From Massilia varians (lineage in GTDB: Bacteria > Pseudomonadota > Gammaproteobacteria > Burkholderiales > Burkholderiaceae_D), in assembly GCF_027923905.1 (NCBI RefSeq), contig NZ_AP026966.1, positions 4,217,001 to 4,281,000 on the forward strand: a stretch of 64,000 bases of DNA, written 5' to 3'. Both the position numbers and the translations under genes were made by a program. Within the stretch, counting starts at the first letter, position 1; the number at the start of each line of letters is the position of its first letter. The notes under the pieces were generated by a model. That model was given only the letters and a program-made list of their open reading frames with translations. It did not search any database and was not told the DNA's origin. Positions 57,172 through 64,000 of the stretch are shown one piece after another.

Positions 57172-59067
57172 TTATTTCCAATCGCCCCTGAGCGCCAGCA
57201 CCTGCTGCTGCAGGTACTCCGGCGACGCCGCCTCCGGCGCCACCGGCTGGCCCACCGCCAGCGCCAGTTTCGAGCGAATCCCGCGCGCGAACGAACGCTC
57301 GAACACGTTCGACCGGTCGCGCGTGAACACGCTGCCCCACAGTCCGCGTAGCGCCATCGGAATCACCGGCACCTTGCTGCGCTCGACGATCTTCGCGATC
57401 CCGCTGCGGAACGCGTTGATCTCGCCGGTATGGGTCAGTTTGCCTTCCGGGAAGATGCACACCAGCTCCCCCTGGTGCAGCGCTTCCGCGATGTCGACGA
57501 ACGCGCGCTCCATCATGAACGGGTCTTCCTTGCCCGGTGCGATCGGGATCGCCTTGGCGGCGCGGAAGATCCAGCGCAGGAAAGGCGTCTTGAAGATGCG
57601 GTGGTCCATCACGAAGCGGATCGGGCGCGGGCTGGCGGCGCCGATGACGAGCGCGTCGACATAGCTCACGTGGTTGCAGACCAGCACCGCCGCGCCCTGC
57701 GCGGGGATGCGGTCGGCGTCGATGGTGCGTACCCGGTAGCCGGTATGAATCAGGAGCCAGGCCAGGAAGCGCATCAGGAATTCCGGCACCAGCGAGAAGA
57801 TGTACACCGCCACGCAGGCGTTGAGCAGCGCCGTCACCAGGAACATCTCGGGAATCGTGAAGCCCTGCCCCAGCAGCACGATGGCCAGGCCGGCGGCCGC
57901 CACCATGAACAGCGCATTCAGGATGTTCATGCCGGCGATGGTGCGCGAGACGTGCTTCTGGTCGCAGCGGGTCTGGATCAGGGCGAACAGCGGTACGATG
58001 AACAGACCGCCGAATATGCCGATCAGGACCAGGTCGAGCATGATGCGCCACGCGCCCGGCAGGCCGAGCAGCGTCAGGGCGCCGACAGTCGCAGCGCCGT
58101 TGAGCTCGGCATAGGCCACGCTGGCGAAATACAGGTCGATGCCGAACACCGACAGGCCGATCGCGCCGAAGGGCACCAGGCCGATCTCCACCTTGCGGCC
58201 CGACAGCTTTTCGCACAGCAGCGAGCCGGCGCCGATCCCGAGCGAGAACACGGTCAGGAGCAGCATGATCACGCTGTGGTCGCCGTGCAGGTAATCCTTG
58301 GCGTACAGGGGGAACTGCGACAGCATCAGCGCGCCGTAGAACCAGAACCAGGAATTGCCCAGCATCGACAGGAACACGGTGCGGTTCTGGCTCGAGAACT
58401 TCAGGTTGCGGATCGATTCGGCGAAGGGGTTGCGGCTGATTGTCAGGTCCGGCACCGGCGCCGGCGACGGCGGAATGCGCCAGCTGGCGACCAGGCCCAG
58501 CACCGCGCACACGAGCGTCCCGCCGGCGACCAGCTCGATGCCCCAGGGCTTGACGCCGACCAGCAGCGTGCCCGCGACCTCGCCCAGCAGGATGCCGACG
58601 AAAGTGCCCATCTCGATCACGCCATTGCCGCCCACCAGCTCGTCGGATTTCAGGTGCTGCGGCAGGTAGGCATACTTGACCGGCCCGAACAGGGTCGAGT
58701 GCAGGCCCATGCCGACCACGGCCGCGACCAGGACCCACAAGGTATGGGTCAGCCAGCCGATGCCCGCCACCAGCATGATGGCGATTTCCAGCAGCTTGAC
58801 GAACCTGGCCATGCGCGCCTTGTCGAACTTGTCGGCGATCTGGCCGGAGGTCGCCGAGAACAGCACGAAGGGCAGGATGAACAGGCCGGCGATCAGGTTG
58901 TTCAGCATGCCCGGATCCTGCGTGGTCCAGTTCGCCGTATCGAAGGTCAGCGCCACCAGCAACGCGGTCTTGAACAGGTTGTCGTTGAATGCACCAAAGA
59001 ACTGGGTCCAGAAAAAGGGGCCGAAGCGGCGCTGGGTCAGCAGGGAAAACTGGCTCGGTTGGCTCAT
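57172..59067 (-). CDS. MFS transporter-acyltransferase fusion (LplT-PlsC type)
   Basis: A 631-residue fusion. The N-terminal ~400 residues are a 12-helix MFS lysophospholipid flippase (FFWTQFFGAFNDNLFKTALL matches LplT). The C-terminal ~200 residues are a PlsC-like glycerolipid acyltransferase with the HX4D motif in VCNHVSYVDALVIG and the FPEGKLTHTGEI motif. It could import lysophospholipids and reacylate them at the inner leaflet. The AMP-binding acyl-ACP synthetase domain of full Aas-type fusions is absent. It is monocistronic. Confidence 0.88.
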   Translation of the reverse strand: MSQPSQFSLLTQRRFGPFFWTQFFGAFNDNLFKTALLVALTFDTANWTTQDPGMLNNLIAGLFILPFVLFSATSGQIADKFDKARMARFVKLLEIAIMLVAGIGWLTHTLWVLVAAVVGMGLHSTLFGPVKYAYLPQHLKSDELVGGNGVIEMGTFVGILLGEVAGTLLVGVKPWGIELVAGGTLVCAVLGLVASWRIPPSPAPVPDLTISRNPFAESIRNLKFSSQNRTVFLSMLGNSWFWFYGALMLSQFPLYAKDYLHGDHSVIMLLLTVFSLGIGAGSLLCEKLSGRKVEIGLVPFGAIGLSVFGIDLYFASVAYAELNGAATVGALTLLGLPGAWRIMLDLVLIGIFGGLFIVPLFALIQTRCDQKHVSRTIAGMNILNALFMVAAAGLAIVLLGQGFTIPEMFLVTALLNACVAVYIFSLVPEFLMRFLAWLLIHTGYRVRTIDADRIPAQGAAVLVCNHVSYVDALVIGAASPRPIRFVMDHRIFKTPFLRWIFRAAKAIPIAPGKEDPFMMERAFVDIAEALHQGELVCIFPEGKLTHTGEINAFRSGIAKIVERSKVPVIPMALRGLWGSVFTRDRSNVFERSFARGIRSKLALAVGQPVAPEAASPEYLQQQVLALRGDWK

Positions 59068-59322
59068 GCGGGTGGCTCGTGAACGGTGGAAGGCGTAATC
59101 TACAACAGCGCAGCGGCTGGTTTGCCCGGTTTTATTGTTGCGTCGCCGATACTAAACCCTAAAGTGTCGGCTGGCGATACCGCATGGGTAAAAAGCATAG
59201 ACCGCCAAACGGTTCAAGCGGCGCGCCATGTCAACCGGAGGCATTGATAAACTTGATTGAAACGTCTCAAGCACCCGTGCATACAACACGATTGTGCAGC
59301 GCAGCGCAGGTAGAATCCGCGG

Positions 59323-59505
59323 ATGACTTCTTCCGACTTCCTCCTCCGCTACGCCAGCGTGACAACCGCGCTGTTCGACCACATCGAACACGACATGCTG
59401 GCCCTGTCCTGTGCCTTCATCGACGATGAGGACACCGCGCCACCAGCCTGGCAGGATGCCCTGCCCCCGCATGCGATGCAGCAGCTCGGCCTGCCCCAGG
59501 CTTGA
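59323..59505 (+). CDS. Small hypothetical protein
   Basis: A 60-residue frame (MTSSDFLLRYASVTTALFDH ...) of mixed acidic/hydrophobic composition without a signal or membrane segment. A TAGAAT -10-like box lies 7 bp before the ATG, so a transcript could be nearly leaderless. It converges on hom. Coding status is uncertain. Confidence 0.35.
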   Translation: MTSSDFLLRYASVTTALFDHIEHDMLALSCAFIDDEDTAPPAWQDALPPHAMQQLGLPQA

Positions 59506-59517
59506 TGCGCGTCCGGG

Positions 59518-59565
59518 CAAAAAAAATGATTCAATTTTGCGAACATGGCCGCAAAATTGAATCAT
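59518..59565 (-). terminator. Rho-independent terminator after hom
   Basis: A perfect 16-bp AT-rich stem (ATGATTCAATTTTGCG and its complement) with an 8-nt loop, followed on the minus strand by a T-run. Confidence 0.88.
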
Positions 59566-59599
59566 GTCATGCCCGGCCCTCCGGCCCGGCGGCGCGTCC

Positions 59600-60919
59600 T
59601 CAGGCCAGGGTTTCCAGACGGATGCGGGTGACCTTGCCGATCACCGCCGGCAGCTTCTCGATCTTCTCGATCGCCGCGATGATGTTCTTCTCGCGGGTCT
59701 GGTGGGTCAGCAGGATGATGTCGAGGTTGACCTGGTCGCCCGGCTCCTTCTGCAGCACCGCGTCGATCGAGATGCCGGCGTCGGCCAGGATGCGGGTCAG
59801 GTCGGCCATCACGCCGAGCTGGTCCTTCACATAGACGCGCAGATAATAACTGGTGGTGATTTCGGCCATCGGCACGATCGCCACGTCGGTCATTTCGTTC
59901 GGCTGGAAGGCCAGGTGCGGCACGCGGCAGTACGGGTCGACGGTGGCCAGGCGGGTCACGTCGACCAGGTCGGCGATCACGGCGGAGGCGGTCGGCTCGG
60001 AGCCTGCGCCCTTGCCGTAGTACAGCGACGCGCCGACCGCATCGGCCTGCACCAGCACCGCGTTCATCGCGCCTTCCACGTTGGCGATCAGCCTTCCCGC
60101 CGGGATCAGGGTCGGGTGCACGCGCAGCTCGATGCCCTCGCCGCTCTCCGTATGGGTGCGGCGCGTGATGCCCAGCAGCTTGATGCGGTAGCCGAGCTGC
60201 TCGGCATACGAGATGTCGCGCGCCTGCAGCTGGCTGATGCCCTCGATGTAGGCCTTGTCGAACTGCACCGGGATGCCGAAGGCGATCGCCGACATGATGG
60301 TGAGCTTGTGCGCCGCGTCCACGCCCTCGATGTCGAAGGTCGGGTCGGCCTCGGCATAGCCCAGCTCCTGGGCTTGCTGGAGCGCGGTGGCGAAGTCCAG
60401 GCCCTTCTCGCGCATTTCCGAGAGGATGAAGTTGGTGGTGCCGTTGATGATGCCGGCCACGGATTCGATACGGTTGGCGGTCAGGCCTTCGCGCAGCGCC
60501 TTGATGATCGGCACCCCGCCGGCAACGGCCGCCTCGAAGGCCACCATCACGCCCTTTTCCTGGGCCGCGGCGAAGATCTCGTTGCCGTGCAGCGCCAGCA
60601 GGGCCTTGTTCGCGGTCACCACGTGCTTGCCGTTGGCAATCGCCTTGAGCACCAATGCGTGCGGCAACTCGTAGCCGCCGATCAATTCAACGACGATGTC
60701 GATGTCCGGATGATCCACCACCGCGAAGGGGTCGCCGACGACTTCCACGCCGGCGCCGACGATCCCGCGCGCCTTCTCCAGGTTGCGCGCCGCCACCATC
60801 GTAATCTCGATCCCGCGGCCGGCGCGGCGACGGATGTCCTCCTGGTTGCGTTGAAGAACGTTGAAGGTGCCGGCACCGACGGTGCCGATGCCCAGGAGGC
60901 CTACTTTGATGGGTTTCAT
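59600..60919 (-). CDS. hom: Homoserine dehydrogenase
   Basis: A 439-residue homoserine dehydrogenase of the monofunctional type. The Rossmann motif is GLLGIGTVGAGTFNVL; the catalytic domain has ESVAGIINGTTNFILSEM and ELGYAEADPTFDIEGVDAAHKL with the catalytic Asp/Lys. The C-terminal ACT domain (YYLRVYVKDQLGVMADLTRI) gives threonine control. It reduces aspartate semialdehyde to homoserine. It follows the aminotransferase gene by 33 bp; the usual thrC downstream is missing. Confidence 0.95.
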   Translation of the reverse strand: MKPIKVGLLGIGTVGAGTFNVLQRNQEDIRRRAGRGIEITMVAARNLEKARGIVGAGVEVVGDPFAVVDHPDIDIVVELIGGYELPHALVLKAIANGKHVVTANKALLALHGNEIFAAAQEKGVMVAFEAAVAGGVPIIKALREGLTANRIESVAGIINGTTNFILSEMREKGLDFATALQQAQELGYAEADPTFDIEGVDAAHKLTIMSAIAFGIPVQFDKAYIEGISQLQARDISYAEQLGYRIKLLGITRRTHTESGEGIELRVHPTLIPAGRLIANVEGAMNAVLVQADAVGASLYYGKGAGSEPTASAVIADLVDVTRLATVDPYCRVPHLAFQPNEMTDVAIVPMAEITTSYYLRVYVKDQLGVMADLTRILADAGISIDAVLQKEPGDQVNLDIILLTHQTREKNIIAAIEKIEKLPAVIGKVTRIRLETLA

Positions 60920-60952
60920 GATCTCGTATCTCGTTAGTGACCGTCAGGTCCG

Positions 60953-62179
60953 TCAGCGCGCGTGGCGTCGTCGGTAGCCGTCGAGGAAGCGCGCAATGCG
61001 TCCGCAGGCATCCGTCAGGTCGTCGGAATTGGGCAGGAACACCAGCCGGAAATGGTCCGGGGCGATCCAGTTGAAGCCGGTGCCTTGCACCAGCAGCACT
61101 TTTTCCTCGGATAGCAGTTCACAGATGAACTGCTGGTCGTCCGCGATCGGGTACATCTTCGGGTCGAGGCGTGGGAACATGTACAGCGCCGCTTGTGGCT
61201 TGACGCAGGACACGCCCGGAATATCGGTGAGCAGCTTGTGCGCGAGGTCGCGCTGTTTCAGGAGGCGCCCGCCGGGGCCGACCAGGTCGGCGATGCTCTG
61301 GTAGCCCCCCAACGCGGTCTGGATCGCGAACTGGCCCGGCGCGTTGGCGCACAGGCGCATCGAGGCCAGCATGTTCAGGCCTTCGATGTAGCCCTTGGCG
61401 TGGCGCTTGTCTCCCGAGACCACCATCCAGCCGGCCCGGTAGCCGCAGGAGCGGTAGTTCTTCGACAGGCCGTTCAGGGTCAGGAACAGAACGTCGTCGG
61501 CCAGCGAGGCGATCGAGACGTGCTGCGCGCCGTCGTACAGGGTCTTGTCGTAGATCTCGTCGGCGTAGATGATCAGGCCGTGCTGGCGCGCCAGTTCGAC
61601 GATCTCGAGCAGCACCTCGCGGTGGTACAGCGCGCCGGTCGGGTTGTTCGGATTGATGACCACGATCGCGCGCGTGTTCGGCGTGATCTTCCTGCGCATG
61701 TCCTCGATGTCCGGCAGCCAGCCGGCCCCCTCGTCGCACACGTAGTGCACCGGGTTGCCGCCGGCCAGGCTCACCGCCGCGGTCCACAGCGGATAATCGG
61801 GCGCCGGCACCAGCACTTCGTCGCCATTGTTCAGAAGGCCCTGCATGGCCATCACGATCAGCTCGGATGCGCCATTGCCCAGGTAGATGTCATCGATGCC
61901 CACGCCCTCGATGTTCTTGCTCTGGGTATAGTGCATGACCGCCTTGCGCGGCGCGAACATGCCCTTCGAGTCGGTGTAGCCGGCCGCGCCGTGCATGTTG
62001 CGGATCATGTCGTGCACGATCTCGTCGGGCGGATCGAAACCGAACACGGCCAGGTTGCCGATGTTGAGCTTGATGATCTTCTGGCCGTCGTCTTCCATCT
62101 CGCGGGCCTTTTCCATGGCCGGGCCGCGGATTTCGTAGCAAACGTCGTCCAGCTTGTTCGATTTCAGGATCGGTCGCAA
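60953..62179 (-). CDS. alaA: AlaA-like alanine transaminase
   Basis: A 408-residue class I/II PLP-dependent aminotransferase. AlaA-like features include ILKSNKLDDVCYEIRGP, GNGASELIVMAMQGLLN, NPNNPTGALYH and the PLP-Lys region LTLNGLSKNYRSCGYRAGW. The start is a TTG after AGGGGATACT, matching the N-terminus of AlaA; longer ATG frames lack homology and a ribosome site. It catalyses alanine/pyruvate transamination. It forms a pair with hom, a known linkage in betaproteobacteria. Confidence 0.88.
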   Translation of the reverse strand: MRPILKSNKLDDVCYEIRGPAMEKAREMEDDGQKIIKLNIGNLAVFGFDPPDEIVHDMIRNMHGAAGYTDSKGMFAPRKAVMHYTQSKNIEGVGIDDIYLGNGASELIVMAMQGLLNNGDEVLVPAPDYPLWTAAVSLAGGNPVHYVCDEGAGWLPDIEDMRRKITPNTRAIVVINPNNPTGALYHREVLLEIVELARQHGLIIYADEIYDKTLYDGAQHVSIASLADDVLFLTLNGLSKNYRSCGYRAGWMVVSGDKRHAKGYIEGLNMLASMRLCANAPGQFAIQTALGGYQSIADLVGPGGRLLKQRDLAHKLLTDIPGVSCVKPQAALYMFPRLDPKMYPIADDQQFICELLSEEKVLLVQGTGFNWIAPDHFRLVFLPNSDDLTDACGRIARFLDGYRRRHAR

Positions 62180-62369
62180 AGTATCCCCTGTGAGCTTGGT
62201 CTCGCGCCTGCACATTTGTTGCAGTGCGAAAAATACCCATTCTGCCGAAAGCGCCCGATTTAAGGCCACCTCGAATAACCCGGCTTTTGGCATGATCGAG
62301 GCGATATGACGCGCGATCGAATGGCCCCGAGCTGTTGCGCGCGCCGGCAGCGTCATTTTGATAGCGAAG

Positions 62370-63532
62370 ATCGCCCTCGAATCAGGCCAGTTTGGCAGCC
62401 GAAGGCTGCCAAACTGCTGGTTTAGAACGGTGCAACCCCGTGTTTCTTCAAGAAGACGAGACGCTTGAGGTTGTAACTGGCCGCTTTCAGGTGCAGGGCG
62501 AACGTCGTGCGCACGATCCCCAGGCAGCGCACCAATTTGCCGCCCATCTGCGCCAAGGCGCCAAACACATGCTCGACACGAGCGCGCGGCGTGGCGATCG
62601 CGCGATTGCGTCGCTTCTGCGTGTCGGAAATGCCTTTGGTTGCATGGCCGCGTCGCTGGATGTGCACGCGCCAGCCCGCCTGCTTCAATCTGGTTTCCCG
62701 TTCAAGGCTGGGGTAGCCCCGGTCGGCATACACATCGCGACTAGTATTGTTCAGGTCGAGCAACTCTTCAAAGACGTTGGTATCTGCCACCGCAGCGTGG
62801 GTGACGACGATCTTGCGGATCAGCTTGCAACGCTTGTCAACACTGGCATGCAACTTGTAGCCAAAGTGATTCTTGCCGTGCTTTTTGGTCCACTTGGCAT
62901 CAACGTCTTTCTGTGCCCGCTTGTGCGGCTTCCAGCTCAGCGGCATCGTGCTTTCTTTGACCGTCTCGGCTTCTTCTCGCTTGTTGCGCTGAACCGGTGC
63001 CTGAACCAGCGAGGCGTCGACGATCTGGCCGCAGCGCGCCAGATAGCCTTGCGACAGCAATTGCTGCTGGACTTGTTCGAATACCTGATCGCCTACGCCC
63101 GCCTGCGCCAGACGGTCACGGAACAGCCAGATCGTTTTGGCGTCGGGGATACTGCTGCTTTCAGTCAGATCCAGAAAACGCAGGAAGCTGCGGCGGTCCA
63201 GCAACTGATACTCCAGCGCGTCATCGGCCAGGTTGTAGAGCTGTTGCAGCACCAGGATCTTGATCATCAGTACTGTCGGGTATGGCGGACGGCCGCCTTT
63301 GGCCCGCGACGGACGCGGCGCGACGGCATCGATACGTGCCGCCAGCGCCTCGAAATCCACATGCTCGGCCAGGCCCACCAACGGATCACCCAGTTTCGAC
63401 CGCCGATCCTCACGCTCCTGCTCGGCAAATAGACTGATCCGGGGTTTCATCATCACGACACTCGCTGGCTTGGTTCGATGTCAGGATTTTACCCAGCTTG
63501 CGTCAGGTCAGCCGAGGTTTTTCGAGGTGCCC
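62370..63532 (-). mobile_element. IS5-family element (ends only partly resolved)
   Basis: The right end reads inward as GGGCACCTCGAAAAACC (63516-63532). The left end has only a matching core, CCTCGAA (62375-62381), followed by a perfect 13-bp hairpin CAGTTTGGCAGCC / GGCTGCCAAACTG at 62388-62416. I could not find a target duplication, so the left boundary is tentative. It lies just upstream of alaA and carries one transposase gene. Confidence 0.5.
62422..63456 (-). CDS. IS5-family transposase
   Basis: A 344-residue transposase. The N-terminal DUF772-like region (LFAEQEREDRRSKLGDPLVG; PYPTVLMIKILVLQQLYNLA) is followed by a DDE_Tnp_1 core: CGQIVDASLVQAPVQ (first Asp), VYADRGYPSLERETR (second Asp) and RARVEHVFGALAQMGGK (Glu). 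It looks intact and has MKPRISLF as an alternative start. Not closely related to the IS903-type transposase in this window. Confidence 0.9.
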   Translation of the reverse strand: MMMKPRISLFAEQEREDRRSKLGDPLVGLAEHVDFEALAARIDAVAPRPSRAKGGRPPYPTVLMIKILVLQQLYNLADDALEYQLLDRRSFLRFLDLTESSSIPDAKTIWLFRDRLAQAGVGDQVFEQVQQQLLSQGYLARCGQIVDASLVQAPVQRNKREEAETVKESTMPLSWKPHKRAQKDVDAKWTKKHGKNHFGYKLHASVDKRCKLIRKIVVTHAAVADTNVFEELLDLNNTSRDVYADRGYPSLERETRLKQAGWRVHIQRRGHATKGISDTQKRRNRAIATPRARVEHVFGALAQMGGKLVRCLGIVRTTFALHLKAASYNLKRLVFLKKHGVAPF

Positions 63533-63679
63533 TTAAGCAACCTCACCCCCTGCCGGCCAAATAAAATCCTGCCGAATGGCCCGAAAATCAGCGCGGCTTG
63601 CCGGCCGGCGTGCCGGCGTGCGGGACGGCCCGCCTCTCCGGTTACAATGGCTGCTTCGATGTCACTGCCATCCGCTACG

Positions 63680-64000
63680 ATGAAGCTCCATTCCGACAAT
63701 ACCCAGCAGTACCAGACCGTCACCGGCTATGACGCCAGCGGTGTCGAGATCAATGCCCAGCGTTTCAACTTCAGCCTGACCGTCATGCCGGAAGTGCCGC
63801 CGCGTCCCTGGAACGTGACCCGTTTCGAAGACCTGAGCGCGGCCCACTTCGAGGAAATCGCCAGGGATGCCCCGGATGTCGTGGTGCTCGGCACCGGCGA
63901 GCGCCAGCGTTTCGTCCACCCGAAACTGGTGGCCAGCCTGTCGAGCATGCACGTGGGCGTCGATTGCATGGACAACCAGGCCGCCTGCCGCACCTACAAC
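63680..64000 (+). CDS. Mth938-like domain protein (3' end missing)
   Basis: The frame runs off the right edge; 107 residues are seen of an expected ~125. MKLHSDNTQQYQTVTGYDAS, then FNFSLTVMPEVPPRPWNV, VVVLGTGERQRFVHPKL and GVDCMDNQAACRTYN are typical of the Mth938/DUF498 family, related to the assembly factor NDUFAF3. A TACAAT -10-like box is ~35 bp upstream. Function in bacteria is not known. Confidence 0.8.
   Translation, partial: MKLHSDNTQQYQTVTGYDASGVEINAQRFNFSLTVMPEVPPRPWNVTRFEDLSAAHFEEIARDAPDVVVLGTGERQRFVHPKLVASLSSMHVGVDCMDNQAACRTYN

Noticed and set aside
59502..59834. Plus-strand frame of 110 codons at the hom terminator.
   Set aside because: It covers the terminator hairpin and the antisense of hom.
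62180..62356. Longer ATG start for the AlaA-like gene.
   Set aside because: The extra 59 residues do not match the family N-terminus, whereas a TTG with AGGGGA upstream gives the expected start.

Overview
The window is high-GC bacterial chromosome from a betaproteobacterium of the Burkholderiales, most likely Oxalobacteraceae (Massilia-like). This is inferred from the sdhCDAB-sdhE-gltA / GntR / mdh / citE-like / acnA block, a DUF2863 protein, a CYTH-M14 operon, Rnk, and the lipid A and glycan genes. No 16S rRNA or species marker is present, so genus is an inference.

Layout. 1-5.4 kb: a cut-off NTF2-like secreted protein, then a PmrAB-like two-component system followed by an EptA-type phosphoethanolamine transferase and a PAP2 phosphatase (lipid A remodelling), then rnk. 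PmrA-box-like repeats precede both the regulator and eptA. 5.7-18.6 kb: a membrane protein, a PaoABC-type molybdenum hydroxylase operon, a ZnuD-like TonB receptor with a small partner, a solitary GH1-like hydrolase, CpoB, an excalibur-domain protein, a DinB gene with an in-frame amber codon, PhzF and GNAT genes. 18.7-30.7 kb: a TCA-cycle block, with sdhCDAB-sdhE-gltA on the minus strand, a GntR/UTRA regulator, and mdh-citE-like-MliC-like-acnA on the plus strand. A perfect 16-bp palindrome lies in the gntR/mdh intergenic region.

30.9-32.9 kb and 55.3-56.9 kb hold two separate hcp-tai4-tae4 type VI secretion effector modules. The first is intact. In the second, the effector is frameshifted just before its catalytic cysteine while hcp and the immunity gene stay open. 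Each module ends against a damaged gene on the opposite strand. 33-41.4 kb: an orphan periplasmic binding protein overlapping a hybrid histidine kinase, a tiny lmo0937-like membrane protein, a Fur-boxed TonB siderophore receptor with PiuC, and a DUF2863 gene. 41.6-46.7 kb: an M14-CYTH-serine hydrolase operon and a cluster of hydrophilic KGG-type, stress-like small proteins. 46.9-52.8 kb: a tight six-gene glycan operon (GT2, GT, GT4, SDR, GmhB-like HAD, GT9).

52.9-56.9 kb looks like a plastic region: tRNA-Pro(GGG), a lower-GC unknown gene broken by a frameshift and by an IS903-type element with a perfect 9-bp target duplication, a REP-like repeat and the second T6SS module. 57-64 kb: an MFS-acyltransferase fusion, hom and an alaA-like aminotransferase, an IS5-family transposase, and a cut-off Mth938-like gene. 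At least three families of inverted, REP-like intergenic repeats occur.
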